DNA from: Aeromicrobium sp.
GTDB taxonomy: Bacteria; Actinomycetota; Actinomycetes; Propionibacteriales; Nocardioidaceae
Reading direction: 5' to 3'
Assembly (NCBI GenBank): GCA_025965115.1
Contig: JAOPXO010000081.1
Span: 1 to 53,987 of the forward strand
Length of the DNA: 53,987 nucleotides
The notes under the pieces were generated by a model, which was not told where the DNA came from, searched no databases, and saw only the letters and a program-made list of their open reading frames with translations. Position numbers and translations under genes: made by a program. Below are positions 43,868-53,443 of the stretch, one piece after another. The first letter of the stretch is position 1. Every line of letters starts with the position of its first letter.

Positions 43868-44593
43868 GTGAAGGTGACACGTGGCGCGGTGATGACCGCC
43901 ACTCATCGGGACCGCCTCCGTGCGTCCGGTGTCGAAGCTGCGTCGCTTGACGCGACGACCTGGCGGGCCGCGAAGAAGCCGTTCCCCGGCTGGTGGCACG
44001 ACGATGGCAACGCGCTCTATCTCGCGGAGGGGGCATTCCTCCCCGACAAGACGATCCAGCTGCTGACGACCTACCCGGTGCACGACGTCCTGATCGCGAT
44101 CGGTTCGCCGATGCGTTGGCTGCACTCCCTGTCGATAGGCGGCGACAGCGCCACGGTCTTCATCGACCAGGACTGCTCGATGACCGCTGGTGACCTCTAC
44201 TGCGGCGATCAGTCGTCGATCGTGCTCCATGGCCCCGTCATCGCGACGCGCAGTGCGATCGTCGATGCGCGCAATGGCGGCAGCATCGTGGCGGACGCGG
44301 ACCAGCTGTGGGCCGCCAATGTCTACATCGCGACTGACGACATGCACCGGCTGGAGGACCGCACGACAGGTGAGCGGCTCAATCCCTACGGAGCACACAT
44401 CCGGATCGGTCGCCACGTATGGCTGGGCCGCGATGCCGTCGTCACCGGGCATTCCAACGTCGGCGACGGCGCGGTGGTCGGACACGGCGCCTTGGTCCGT
44501 GGTCAGAAGGTCCCGGCGCACACCGCAGTGGCAGGCGTGCCGGCAAGGGTCGTCCGCGAGAACATCGCCTGGACGGATGACGACACGCCCTGA
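43868..44593 (+). CDS. Left-handed beta-helix (hexapeptide) acyltransferase-like protein
   Basis: 241 aa from GTG 43868; an in-frame ATG at 43832 lies next to the groEL terminator and one at 43892 is also possible. The C-terminal half has hexapeptide-repeat character (IRIGRHVWLGRDAVVTGHSNVGDGAVVGHGALVRG) and the GVPARVVRENI end typical of LbH acetyltransferases such as WbbJ-like proteins. The N-terminal 90 residues are not recognised. A role in capsule or cell-wall sugar acylation is possible. Confidence 0.72.
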   Translation: MKVTRGAVMTATHRDRLRASGVEAASLDATTWRAAKKPFPGWWHDDGNALYLAEGAFLPDKTIQLLTTYPVHDVLIAIGSPMRWLHSLSIGGDSATVFIDQDCSMTAGDLYCGDQSSIVLHGPVIATRSAIVDARNGGSIVADADQLWAANVYIATDDMHRLEDRTTGERLNPYGAHIRIGRHVWLGRDAVVTGHSNVGDGAVVGHGALVRGQKVPAHTAVAGVPARVVRENIAWTDDDTP

Positions 44594-44596
44594 CGG

Positions 44597-45442
44597 TCAG
44601 GGCGCGCCGATGTGCGTACGCACGTCCAACAGCTCCGGGAAGAACGTCAGCTCCAGGGCTTTCTGCAGGAAGGTGACGCCAGACGATCCGCCGGTGCCAC
44701 GCTTGAAACCGATGATGCGCGCCACGGTCTTGAGGTGTCGGAAGCGCCACAGCTGGAAGCTGCCCTCGACGTCGACGAGCTCTTCGCACATCTCGTACGC
44801 ATCCCAGTAGGTGTCGGGATCGGCGTAGATCCGCCGCAGCACCTCGATGACCCCATCGTTGGCGACGTACGGCTGGGTGACATCGCGCTCCAGCACCTCG
44901 ACCGGGATGTCGTGCCCGCGCCGGGCCAGGAAGCGGAGGAACTCGTCATACAGGCTCGGTGCCTCGAGATCGGCGAGCAGCGCGTCGTGCAGAAGGGGAT
45001 CGTGATCGAAGACCTTGATCATCTGCGGATTCTTGTTGCCGAGCAGGAACTCGACGGTGCGGTACTGCGGTGACTGGAATCCCGATGCCTTGCCGAGCGA
45101 GTCGCGGAACTGGACGTACTCGACCGGGGTCAGGGTCTCCAGCACGGCCCACTGCTCGAACATCTGTCGCTGGATCGCCTTGACCCGGGCCAGCCGCTTG
45201 AGGGCCGGCGAGATGTCATCGGCCGCGATCAGTGCCATCGCCGACCGGAGCTCGTGGATCAGTTGCTTGAGCCACAGCTCGGTGACCTGGTGCTGGATGA
45301 TGAACAGCATCTCGTCGTGGTGGTCGGAGACCGGTTGCTGGGCCGACAACAACTCCGGCAGGTGGAGATAGCTCGCATACGTCATCTCGCCGCGCAGGTC
45401 GGTCGCGACCCCGTCCTCGATCGGCCGAAAACCTTCGTTCAT
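44597..45442 (-). CDS. kynA: Tryptophan 2,3-dioxygenase
   Basis: 281 aa. The heme enzyme opens the tryptophan indole ring to N-formylkynurenine. [15 protein letters not shown] near residues 21-35, then [22 protein letters not shown] with the substrate-binding Phe/His region, [17 protein letters not shown], and the heme-ligand region [17 protein letters not shown] with [12 protein letters not shown] follow the TDO2 family throughout. No kynureninase or formamidase is adjacent. A hairpin in the leader hides the ribosome site. Confidence 0.95.
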   Translation of the reverse strand: MNEGFRPIEDGVATDLRGEMTYASYLHLPELLSAQQPVSDHHDEMLFIIQHQVTELWLKQLIHELRSAMALIAADDISPALKRLARVKAIQRQMFEQWAVLETLTPVEYVQFRDSLGKASGFQSPQYRTVEFLLGNKNPQMIKVFDHDPLLHDALLADLEAPSLYDEFLRFLARRGHDIPVEVLERDVTQPYVANDGVIEVLRRIYADPDTYWDAYEMCEELVDVEGSFQLWRFRHLKTVARIIGFKRGTGGSSGVTFLQKALELTFFPELLDVRTHIGAP

Positions 45443-45448
45443 GCCGCT

Positions 45449-45478
45449 GCCTCCGTGACAAACCCAGGATACGGAGGC
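45449..45478 (-). promoter_or_regulatory. Hairpin covering the kynA ribosome-binding site
   Basis: On the kynA message GCCTCCGT is followed 14 nt later by ACGGAGGC, a perfect 8-bp stem. The 3' arm contains the GGAGG Shine-Dalgarno sequence, 6 nt before the ATG at 45442. Folding would mask the ribosome site, so translation could depend on temperature, a bound factor or transcription from a start inside the stem. Confidence 0.65.
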
Positions 45479-45550
45479 GCCGGCATGATCCCTGCGCTGA
45501 TGATTCGCTCGCTGCGCTCGTTCATGCCCTCACGGTATGCCGTCGGGTGT

Positions 45551-46153
45551 TCAGGCGGTGAGCAGCCGCAGCGCCGGGCGTACGAACGCCATGATGCGCT
45601 CGGGGGTGTATGCCTCGGGGTCGGCGATCAGCAGCCGACCCAGCTGCTCGGCCGTGGCGACGACGCCGTTGGCGGCCAGGTCGAGATCGAGCTCGCGGTC
45701 GCCGAAGATCTCGCCGAGCAGGGCTCGCGCCTGGGCGAGCACGAAGGCCCGGCCCTCGTTGACATGCTCGCGCACGACAGGCGGCGTGCCGTCAGCCGGC
45801 AGCAGCATGAGTCGCCAGGTCGCGGGATCCTCGCGCACGGCGGTGGCCAGGCGATGCGCCCAGGCCAACATCGCCTCGGTCGGATCGGCGTCGGTCGACC
45901 TCGGCGGCATCGCCTCAGCCAGCATCTGCATGGCCCGTGACTCCTGGCGCTCCAGCAGTGCGGTCAGGAGCGCACCGCGGTCCGGGTAGGCGTTGTAGAC
46001 GACCGGCTTGGCGATGTCGACGCGTCGCGCGATGGCCTCCATCGTGGTGGCCGCGTAGCCGTCCTCGACGATCAGCTCGAGCGCCGCGTCGAGCACCTGC
46101 TCGCGCCGCACCTCGATGCTGAGTCGGGGCTGACGAGCACGCGCAGCAGGCAT
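45551..46153 (-). CDS. TetR family regulator
   Basis: 200 aa from ATG 46153. HTH near residues 32-57: TTMEAIARRVDIAKPVVYNAYPDRGALL. The start overlaps the stop of the upstream MpaB gene by 1 nt (TGATG), so regulator and oxygenase are made from one message. It probably controls that operon together with, or instead of, the second TetR gene upstream at 47216. Confidence 0.87.
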   Translation of the reverse strand: MPAARARQPRLSIEVRREQVLDAALELIVEDGYAATTMEAIARRVDIAKPVVYNAYPDRGALLTALLERQESRAMQMLAEAMPPRSTDADPTEAMLAWAHRLATAVREDPATWRLMLLPADGTPPVVREHVNEGRAFVLAQARALLGEIFGDRELDLDLAANGVVATAEQLGRLLIADPEAYTPERIMAFVRPALRLLTA

Positions 46154-47157
46154 CAGGCACCCACCGGGACCGGCTCCTGGGCGGCTGCACGAGCAAGCTC
46201 GGCCGGTGAGGCGAGCCGGCCGTATGTCGCACGCGCCTCCGACGGCGTGACGACCACCGGATTGAGCGGCACCTCGCCGGTCAGCGCTGGTGCGACCACG
46301 GCGAGCGTGGCCGATGAGATCAGCTTGAGCACCCGCAGCTTGATCGGCAGCGGAGTGGCGAGACGAGCAGAGATCTTGACCAGTGGAGTGACGACGAGCC
46401 GCGCGAGCCACGACTGTTGGAATCCGCTCATGTTGCGCATCCAGCGCGGGAAAGTCGAGATTGTCGCCGAGCGCATGATCTTGCCGATCGCGAACGTGAA
46501 CGGCCGAAGCACCAGCGCCCGGGGCTGCACCAGGATCGCCGCATCAAGCAGGTGATCCATCATCGACTGGGTCTCCGTGGTGACGCACAGCTTCGGACGT
46601 ACCTCATCGAAATACGCTCGGATGCCTTCGCGTGTGCGCGGCACCATGGCCGGATCGAAGGTCTGCAGCTCGGCGGCGATCGCGCACTCCGCCCAGTACT
46701 GGTTCTCGTCCTCCTCCGACAGTCGTCCGGGACCGAACGTCTCGTAGACGTACAGGATCGAGTGCCAGGCGGTGAGGTGGATCCACAGCTGGGTGATCGG
46801 ATCATTGGCGCTGTACGGGCGACCGCTCACCGGCTCGATGCCGGTGGCCTTGGCGTGCACACGCACGAGGATCTCGGACGCCTCGATCGCCGCGCGACTG
46901 TCGCCGAGCGCCATTGTGGCGAAGTAGACGATCGTGTTGTCGTAGCGAGCCGCCGGCGCATAGCGGACCTTGTCAGTGTCGGCGACCGCCGCAAGTAGGA
47001 ACGGGTCCAGCTCCTCGATGACCACCGAGCGCTGGAAGCCGACCGTCAGCGAGGTGGGGTAGCCCCACAGGCGCCAGGTGACCGAACCGGGTCCGAAGAA
47101 GCCATGGTCCTCACGCGGACGGGGCTTGGCCTTGCGGGCGGGGCGGGACGACGTCAT
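46153..47157 (-). CDS. Oxygenase MpaB family protein (DUF2236)
   Basis: 334 aa. The DUF2236/MpaB heme-protein pattern: FGPGSVTWRLWGYPTSLTVGFQRSVVIEELDP, ARYDNTIVYFATMALGD, RVHAKATGIEP, and WIHLTAWHSILYVYETFG with His residues for heme binding. Homologues include latex-clearing rubber oxygenase and fungal MpaB, which cleave carbon-carbon double bonds. The substrate here is unknown. A TetR gene follows with a 1-nt overlap and another lies just upstream, with a palindrome in the gap. Confidence 0.86.
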   Translation of the reverse strand: MTSSRPARKAKPRPREDHGFFGPGSVTWRLWGYPTSLTVGFQRSVVIEELDPFLLAAVADTDKVRYAPAARYDNTIVYFATMALGDSRAAIEASEILVRVHAKATGIEPVSGRPYSANDPITQLWIHLTAWHSILYVYETFGPGRLSEEDENQYWAECAIAAELQTFDPAMVPRTREGIRAYFDEVRPKLCVTTETQSMMDHLLDAAILVQPRALVLRPFTFAIGKIMRSATISTFPRWMRNMSGFQQSWLARLVVTPLVKISARLATPLPIKLRVLKLISSATLAVVAPALTGEVPLNPVVVTPSEARATYGRLASPAELARAAAQEPVPVGA

Positions 47158-47182
47158 GGATCCTCCTGGGGTCGAGGATGGT

Positions 47183-47194
47183 TACGCTAGCGTA
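47183..47194. promoter_or_regulatory. Perfect palindrome TACGCTAGCGTA upstream of MpaB
   Basis: The 12-bp palindrome at 47183-47194 is followed by the AT-rich TATATACGG and lies 26 bp from the MpaB start. It has the form of a TetR operator overlapping a promoter. Either flanking TetR protein could bind it. Confidence 0.6.
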
Positions 47195-47215
47195 TATACG
47201 GCAGAGTAGGAAGGG

Positions 47216-47890
47216 CTAGCCGGCAAGGAGCGTCACGGCCAGCGCGGTCAGCGCAGATTCGAGCTCGACGTGCGACTCGCGTTCGGAGCGTTGCGCCCAG
47301 TCGTAGACGATCGCGTTGATCGCCCCGACCAGAGCCAACCCGGCGAACCGGAAGTCACGATCGGTCGCTTCACCGCGAGCGACGGCTGCCGTGCCCTCGC
47401 CGACGATCATCCCGATCACGCCCTCGCGAAAGCTGAGCCGGCGCTCCTCGACCTTGCTGCTGACGCCGACCGCCTCGACGAAGGTGATGCGGGCAACGTG
47501 GAGATCCTCGACCATCGGCCCGACGTAGGCGACCAGGGCCGCGGCGATGCGGTCGGCCAGTGGCTCGCCGGTCGTCAGCTCGAGGGCCTGAGATGCTGCC
47601 GTGAACGACTGGGCCGTGAGGTGGTCATAGAGGTCGAGGAATGCGCCCTCCTTGTTGTCGTACAACTGGTAGAAGTGCCGTGTCGAGACCTTGGCCTCGG
47701 CGCAGAGCTTCTCCACCGATGTGGCGGCATATCCGAGCGTGCCAATCAGCTCGCGGCTGGCGGCGCGCAGGCGCAAGCGTCTGGAGTCATCACGCTGCTC
47801 GGGGGACTGCCCGGAGTAGACGCGATCGCGGGTCTCGGTCACGGTGGCCTTCCGGTCGAATGGATCGTTGTCATCGTAGGGGCGACCCAT
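47216..47890 (-). CDS. TetR family regulator
   Basis: 224 aa. HTH near residues 54-80: SVEKLCAEAKVSTRHFYQLYDNKEGAF. The C-terminal domain resembles the group of TetR proteins with a conserved KVEERR-like helix. It lies upstream of MpaB on the same strand and diverges from the FadD-like gene with 59 bp between starts, so it may regulate both directions. Confidence 0.86.
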   Translation of the reverse strand: MGRPYDDNDPFDRKATVTETRDRVYSGQSPEQRDDSRRLRLRAASRELIGTLGYAATSVEKLCAEAKVSTRHFYQLYDNKEGAFLDLYDHLTAQSFTAASQALELTTGEPLADRIAAALVAYVGPMVEDLHVARITFVEAVGVSSKVEERRLSFREGVIGMIVGEGTAAVARGEATDRDFRFAGLALVGAINAIVYDWAQRSERESHVELESALTALAVTLLAG

Positions 47891-47949
47891 TACTGTCTCG
47901 TGTCAGTATGTGAAATGTAGCGTTTTCAGTTAACCAGAAGGCTGGCGCG

Positions 47950-49566
47950 ATGGTGGGAAACACGGTGTTGGGCAACGCGATGCACAGCCTCGGCGTGATG
48001 CGACGGGCCGGCCTCATCGATCTCGCCCATCCCGTGCGGACGGCATTCTCGTCGCACGCGATGCGCGGGCTCGGACCGATCGCCGGTGCTGCGCACATGT
48101 CGGCCCGTCGCCGCGGTGACGACGTCGCGCTGATCGATGAGCTCGGATCGCTGACCTATCGCGAACTCGACGAGCGCACCAATGCGATCGTCCGCGGCTG
48201 GGCTGCTCACGGCGTCACGGCCGGAGACGTTGTCGGGGTGCTGTGCCGCGATCACCGTGGTGTCGTCGACGCGATGGTCGCCTCCGGCAAGGCCGGGACC
48301 CGCCTCGTACTGCTCAACACCGGATTCGCGAAGCCGCAGCTCGCTGACGTTGCCGAGCGGGAGGGCATACGCGCGTTGGTGCTCGACGAGGAGTTCCTTG
48401 GGCTGCTGAGCGCCGTCGATCCACTGATCCCGCGATTCCTGGCGTGGCACGACAACCCCTCACCCGAGTTCCCGACCCTCGACTCATTCGTCGAGAAGTA
48501 CGAATCGACAGACCTGCCGGCGCCGCCGTCGCAGGGCGGACTCGTCCTGTTGACCGGTGGCACGACGGGTACGCCCAAGGGCGCACCGCGCCAGGTCAGC
48601 TCGCCTCTGGCCGCTGCACAGTTCCTCGAACGCATCCCGCAGCGCCGCGGCGACATCGTGCACATTGCCGCGCCGACGTTCCACGGCACCGGGCTGTCGC
48701 AGCTGATCATGGCGCTCGCGCTCGGATCAACTGTCGTGGTGCAGCGGCGGTTCGACGCGCTGACGACGCTTAAGGCGCTGGCCGACAATCGGGCGACCGT
48801 CGCGGTGATGGTGCCGACCATGCTGCAACGCATTCTGGCGCTCGGACCTGACGTGCTGGCTGCCCATGACACCAGCTCGCTGCGGATTCTCCTGTGCGCC
48901 GGAGCTGCCCTACCGGCCGATCTGGGCAACCGCGCCACAGAGGCATTCGGACCGGTCATCCACAACTTCTACGGATGCACCGAGGTCGCGGTCGCGTCGG
49001 TGGCGCTGCCCGAGGACTGGCTCGCCGCCCCCGGCACGGTCGGCAGGGCGCCGCGTGGGGTGACCCTCAAGCTGTTCGACGCCGAGGACAAGGTCGTCAC
49101 GACCCCACACGTCTCGGGGCGCATCTTCGTCAACAACGGGCTGACCTTCGAGGGCTATTCGGGCGGCGGGACCAAGCCGATGATTGGCAAGCTCATGAGC
49201 ACCGGCGACACGGGCCACTGGGACGACGGTGGGCGACTGTTCATCGACGGCCGCGACGACGACATGATCGTGTCTGGTGGTGAGAACGTCTTCCCGGCCG
49301 AGATCGAGAACCTCGTGGAGGGTATGCCCGAGGTTGCCGATGTAGCGACGCTGCCGGTCGACGATGCCGACTTCGGCACGCGGCTCACGATGTTCGTGGT
49401 GCTCGAGCCCGGGGCCTCACTCGACGCCGATGACATCACCGCGCACATCAGGTCCAATCTCGCGCGGTTCAAGGTGCCCCGCGAGATCGTGTTCCTCGAC
49501 GCGATCCCCTACACCGCGACCGGCAAGGTGGCCCGCCGCGAGCTCGCCCATCACCTCACGGCCTAG
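47950..49566 (+). CDS. Acyl-CoA synthetase (FadD-like AMP-binding ligase)
   Basis: 538 aa. An ANL-superfamily enzyme that activates a carboxylic acid as acyl-AMP and then acyl-CoA. Motifs: LLTGGTTGTPKG (P-loop, near residue 200), YGCTE near residue 342, TGDTGHWDDGGRLFIDGR (hinge Asp/Arg near residue 425), SGGENVFPAEIE, and C-terminal TATGKVARREL with the catalytic Lys. The N-terminal part has a short amphipathic lead. Beside MpaB and two TetR genes it may belong to a lipid or terpenoid degradation module. Its end overlaps the convergent TPR gene by 11 nt. Confidence 0.92.
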   Translation: MVGNTVLGNAMHSLGVMRRAGLIDLAHPVRTAFSSHAMRGLGPIAGAAHMSARRRGDDVALIDELGSLTYRELDERTNAIVRGWAAHGVTAGDVVGVLCRDHRGVVDAMVASGKAGTRLVLLNTGFAKPQLADVAEREGIRALVLDEEFLGLLSAVDPLIPRFLAWHDNPSPEFPTLDSFVEKYESTDLPAPPSQGGLVLLTGGTTGTPKGAPRQVSSPLAAAQFLERIPQRRGDIVHIAAPTFHGTGLSQLIMALALGSTVVVQRRFDALTTLKALADNRATVAVMVPTMLQRILALGPDVLAAHDTSSLRILLCAGAALPADLGNRATEAFGPVIHNFYGCTEVAVASVALPEDWLAAPGTVGRAPRGVTLKLFDAEDKVVTTPHVSGRIFVNNGLTFEGYSGGGTKPMIGKLMSTGDTGHWDDGGRLFIDGRDDDMIVSGGENVFPAEIENLVEGMPEVADVATLPVDDADFGTRLTMFVVLEPGASLDADDITAHIRSNLARFKVPREIVFLDAIPYTATGKVARRELAHHLTA

Positions 49567-50260
49567 GGCCCAGCGCCTCGAGCTCCTCCTCGACGTACTC
49601 ATCTGGCGGATCGGTGTCGTGCAGCTCCTGCTGGATTGCGCGGGCCTCGTCGAGCCGGCCGAGCGACCGAAGGCAGCGGGCGACCGACCAACGGGCGATG
49701 TGGATCTGCTCGGCGCTGCCGTACGCGCGGCTGGCGTCGAGGGCGAGCTCGAACTCGGCCAGCGCCGGCTCGAGCTGATCGGTGTCGTGCAGGTGCCAGC
49801 CGAGATTGTTGTGGAGCGCGATCGACCAACGACGGGTGCGTGGATCGGCTGCCGAGTCGGCGATCTCGATCGCGGCCACCGTGTGGGCCTCGGCGCTCGT
49901 CGGATCGGCCATCGCGAGCATGTGCAGGGCGTCGACCTGAAGGAATGTCAGGCCGGCCTCTCCGGCGGTCGCGGCCGCGAGCTGGAACAGCGGCACGGAG
50001 GTGTCTGCGTCACCGGCCGACCGATGCAGTCGCCCTCGCTCCAGCGCCACCCGCGTGCGTACGACAGCGCTGTCGGACTCGACCGCGTCGAGCAGTGCAT
50101 GCCCGTCGTCGAAGCGATCCTGCAGACCCATCGCCCGAGCGGCCTGGGTCATCAGCTCATCGCGATCGGGGCTCGATTCGGCGGTGGTTCTGAACCGCGC
50201 CGCGCTCTCAGCGGGTGCGCCGAAGTCCCACAACGCGTCCAAGGTTTCCTGGTCGATCAT
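49556..50260 (-). CDS. Tetratricopeptide-repeat-like protein
   Basis: 234 aa from ATG 50260. Helical repeat pairs of TPR type are seen from about residue 75 on: AVVRTRVALERGRLHRSAGD, LTFLQVDALHMLAMAD, RWSIALHNNLGWHLHDTDQLEPALAEFELAL and IARWSVARCLRSLGRLDEARAIQQEL. It has no signal or membrane segment, so it is a cytoplasmic scaffold. It is oriented head-to-head with the ABC transporter gene. Partner unknown. Confidence 0.78.
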   Translation of the reverse strand: MIDQETLDALWDFGAPAESAARFRTTAESSPDRDELMTQAARAMGLQDRFDDGHALLDAVESDSAVVRTRVALERGRLHRSAGDADTSVPLFQLAAATAGEAGLTFLQVDALHMLAMADPTSAEAHTVAAIEIADSAADPRTRRWSIALHNNLGWHLHDTDQLEPALAEFELALDASRAYGSAEQIHIARWSVARCLRSLGRLDEARAIQQELHDTDPPDEYVEEELEALGPRP

Positions 50261-50303
50261 GCGCACATTCTGCCCGCTCCACGCCACATGGCAGGGTTAT
50301 GGC

Positions 50304-51230
50304 ATGGCGCTGATCGAGGCACACGCATTGGGCAAGTCCTACGGCGCCAATCGTGCGGTCGATGAGCTGTCATTCGTGGTCCACCCCGGCAGCGTCACGG
50401 GGTTCCTCGGTCCCAACGGATCGGGCAAGTCCACGACGATGCGCCTCATGCTGGGTCTGGATCGGGGCGACGGGCGTACGACCTTCGACGGGAAGGCGTT
50501 CTCCGAGCTCGAGCACCCCATGCGGCATGTCGGCACGCTCCTCGAGGCCAAGCCATTCCACCCGACCCGCAAGGCCCGCAATCACCTGCGGATGCTGGCC
50601 GCCGCCAACCGCATCCCGACGAGTCGGGTCGACGAGGTCATCGAGCTCGTCGGCCTGGCCAGCGTCAGCGACGGCAAGCCGCGCAAGTTCAGCCTCGGAA
50701 TGGGTCAGCGGCTCGGCATCGCCGCGGCACTGCTCGGCGATCCCGACACCCTGATCCTCGACGAGCCGAGCAATGGCCTCGACCCGCAAGGCATCACCTG
50801 GCTGCGCAATCTGCTCAAGCACCTGGCCGGCGAGGGACGGTCCGTGTTCGTGTCCAGCCACCTGCTCCAGGAGATGGCGGTGCTCGCCGACCAGCTCGTG
50901 GTGATCGGCCGCGGGAAGATGTTGGCCAATGGCGCGGTCGACGACTTCATCTCCCACAGCAGCCTCGGCGCGGTCGAGGTGCGCAGCCCCGACGCCAATC
51001 TGCTCGGCCCGGCCCTCGACGCGCTGGGCGCGACCGTCACGCATGACGAGGCGACGCTGATCGTACGAGGGGTCACGGCCGAGCAGATCGGTGATGCCGC
51101 GCATGACGCCGGCGCGCGCGTGCACCAGCTCGTGACCCGCGCGGCGACCCTCGAAGAGGCATTCCTCGAGGCCACCGGGTTGTCCGAGGAGTTCCGTGGC
51201 TCGGGTGTCGACGAGGGCGGCCACGCATGA
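50304..51230 (+). CDS. ABC transporter ATP-binding protein (DrrA-like exporter)
   Basis: 308 aa. Walker A GPNGSGKST near residue 37, signature SLGMGQRLGIA near residue 131, Walker B LILDEPSNGLDP near residue 149 and the H-loop SSHLLQEM. The C-terminal 80 residues are the DrrA/NatA-type extension with the ATLEEAFLEATG end. It overlaps the permease start by 4 nt, forming a two-gene exporter. Confidence 0.92.
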   Translation: MALIEAHALGKSYGANRAVDELSFVVHPGSVTGFLGPNGSGKSTTMRLMLGLDRGDGRTTFDGKAFSELEHPMRHVGTLLEAKPFHPTRKARNHLRMLAAANRIPTSRVDEVIELVGLASVSDGKPRKFSLGMGQRLGIAAALLGDPDTLILDEPSNGLDPQGITWLRNLLKHLAGEGRSVFVSSHLLQEMAVLADQLVVIGRGKMLANGAVDDFISHSSLGAVEVRSPDANLLGPALDALGATVTHDEATLIVRGVTAEQIGDAAHDAGARVHQLVTRAATLEEAFLEATGLSEEFRGSGVDEGGHA

Positions 51231-52045
51231 TCGACGCCCTGCGCTATGAGTACATCCGCCTGCGCACGATCCGCTCGACCTACTGGCTGATCGGCCTGGC
51301 GATGTCGTTCCAGCTGGTCATGAGCCTGATCATCGCCTGGCGGATGTCGGTCTCGACGCACCCGCCGAAGGGCAATGACGCCTTCGACATCCTGGCCACG
51401 ATCGGCGCTTCGACGGGCTTCGCGCCGCTGTTCATCGCGTACATCATCGGCTTGCTCGGCGTGTTCTCGACCGGCCACGAATACCGCCACGGCATGATTC
51501 GGGCGACTCTCACGGCGCTGCCCAACCGCAGCACCGTCTTCGTCGCCAAGGTCGTCTCGACCGCGCTGATCGCCGGACTTGCAGCACTCGCCTGCATCGC
51601 AATCGCCCTGGCCAGCGCCCTCGTGTTCGACCTGAACATGCCGTCGACCGACGAGCTGGTCAACCTCACGATCGGCACGGTGACATTTACGACGCTGTTC
51701 GCGCTGTCGGGCCTGGCGTATGCGGCGATCACCCGCAATCAGACCGCCGCGGTGGCCCTGTTGATGTTGGTGCCGACCGTGGTCGAGCAGATCATCCGCG
51801 CGATCGTCCTGGCGATCAAGACGTCCTCGGACGATCCGCAAGGCACGACGGGGATCGTCAAGATCCTGAGATTCCTGCCCTATGACGCCGGCGGCAAGAT
51901 GTACACCCGCGCGACGCTCGATGACCTGTTGTCATTCCTGGGCTACATACCGTTCGGACCGCTGGGCGGCGGAATCGTCATGGGGGTCTTCGTGAGCGCC
52001 CTGTTGGCCATCTCGTACGTGCTCTTCATCCGTCGCGACGCCTAG
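51227..52045 (+). CDS. ABC transporter permease (ABC-2 type)
   Basis: 272 aa with six hydrophobic segments. The first follows a short cytoplasmic start (DALRYEYIRLRTIRSTYW) typical of ABC-2 permeases. The loop STGHEYRHGMIRATLTALPNRSTVFVAK before the third helix is the coupling-helix signature. With the ATPase it forms a small exporter of unknown substrate. No regulator is attached. Confidence 0.87.
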   Translation: MIDALRYEYIRLRTIRSTYWLIGLAMSFQLVMSLIIAWRMSVSTHPPKGNDAFDILATIGASTGFAPLFIAYIIGLLGVFSTGHEYRHGMIRATLTALPNRSTVFVAKVVSTALIAGLAALACIAIALASALVFDLNMPSTDELVNLTIGTVTFTTLFALSGLAYAAITRNQTAAVALLMLVPTVVEQIIRAIVLAIKTSSDDPQGTTGIVKILRFLPYDAGGKMYTRATLDDLLSFLGYIPFGPLGGGIVMGVFVSALLAISYVLFIRRDA

Positions 52046-52095
52046 GGCCACATCGCCGGGCGTGACTGTCATCACACCCAGCGTAGACTCCGAAA

Positions 52096-53382
52096 ATGGC
52101 GCGCAGCAACGATCTCGCGATGCCGCCAGGTGCAGATCCGGCTTCGCTCTCGAGATATCTCAACGAGGCTCACGATGAATTCGTGAGCACCGGCCACGCA
52201 GACCCCGCACTGCGTCAGCTGGTGCTCGACTCGTGGCAGCGCAGCGTTGACGGCGGGCTCGATCCGGAGCAGGCAATGGCCGCCATCCGGCTCGATGATG
52301 CCGCCCTCGCCGAGATCCGCGACACCCACCCGCTGGCCGCCGGGATGCCGGTCATCCGGCGGCTTCTCGTCGAGAGCGCCGCCGACTCGGGGTTGCTCGT
52401 CGCGGTGAGCGATGCCGCCGGACAGCTCCTCTGGGTCGAGGGATCGGCATCGCTGCGGGCACGCGCCGAAGACATGCACTTCGTCCCCGGGGCCGACTGG
52501 AGCGAAGTCAGTGCGGGCACCAATGCGCCAGGCACCGCGCTCGCCCTCGACCGGCCCGTGCAAATCTTCGGGCCCGAGCATCTGGCCAGGCAGGTGACGC
52601 CGTGGAGCTGCTCCGCGGCGCCGATCCACGATCCCGACACCGGCGCGGTGCTCGGCGTACTCGACCTCACCGGAGGTGCCGAGGTAGCCACACCCCAGAG
52701 CCTGACCCTCGTCCGAGCGACGGTCGCAGCGGTCGAGGCCGAGCTCCGCATCGAGCGGCTCAGCCCGACCAGGTCGGCATCGGTCGTGTCGAGCGGGTGG
52801 TCCTTGCCGGGACTCGATGTGCTGGGCGGTCATGGTGCGGTGCTCCGGCACGGTTCGACCACCACGCGGCTCAGCATCCGGCACAGTGAGCTGTTGCTCC
52901 TGCTTTCGGAGTCACCGGACGGTCTGACGACCGCCGAGCTCGGGGTCGCCCTGAGCGACGACGAGCAGGCGCAGGTCACGATCCGCGCCGAGCTCTCCCG
53001 GCTGCGGTCCGTGCTCGGGCCTCTCGAGCTGACATCGCGCCCCTATCGGATCAGGAATGCCATTGACACCGATATCGCGCGGGTGCGCGATGACCTGTCC
53101 GCGGGTCACCTCCGGCGCGCCGTGGCGACCTATCGCGGCCCGATCCTGCCGACATCGACCGCACCGGCAATCGAGCGGCTGCGCAATGAGCTGCACATGT
53201 ATGTGCGGTCGTGCCTGCTGGCCAGCGACAATGCCGACGCGCTGCTGTCATTTGCCGACACGGATCACGGCCGAGATGACTTCGAGATCTGGCAGCGCAC
53301 CCTGGCTGTCTTGCCGCCCACATCGCCTCGCCATGCCCAGGTTGCCGCTCACCTCGCGCAGCTGGACGACGACCTCGGCTGA
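52096..53382 (+). CDS. GAF-domain transcriptional regulator (AcoR-like, sigma-54-independent)
   Basis: 428 aa. The N-terminal part matches acetoin/aldehyde regulators: [17 protein letters not shown] near residue 47, a GAF domain with [17 protein letters not shown] and the [32 protein letters not shown] signature (about residues 95-170), and [19 protein letters not shown]. There is no AAA+ domain; the C-terminal half instead has a winged-helix-like part ([24 protein letters not shown]). It precedes an aldehyde dehydrogenase by 61 bp and probably activates it when the aldehyde or alcohol is present. Confidence 0.86.
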   Translation: MARSNDLAMPPGADPASLSRYLNEAHDEFVSTGHADPALRQLVLDSWQRSVDGGLDPEQAMAAIRLDDAALAEIRDTHPLAAGMPVIRRLLVESAADSGLLVAVSDAAGQLLWVEGSASLRARAEDMHFVPGADWSEVSAGTNAPGTALALDRPVQIFGPEHLARQVTPWSCSAAPIHDPDTGAVLGVLDLTGGAEVATPQSLTLVRATVAAVEAELRIERLSPTRSASVVSSGWSLPGLDVLGGHGAVLRHGSTTTRLSIRHSELLLLLSESPDGLTTAELGVALSDDEQAQVTIRAELSRLRSVLGPLELTSRPYRIRNAIDTDIARVRDDLSAGHLRRAVATYRGPILPTSTAPAIERLRNELHMYVRSCLLASDNADALLSFADTDHGRDDFEIWQRTLAVLPPTSPRHAQVAAHLAQLDDDLG

Positions 53383-53443
53383 GCAACCTTTCTGCAACGG
53401 GTGCGTGACTAGCGTCACAATTCCCGACACAGAAGGAGCACCC

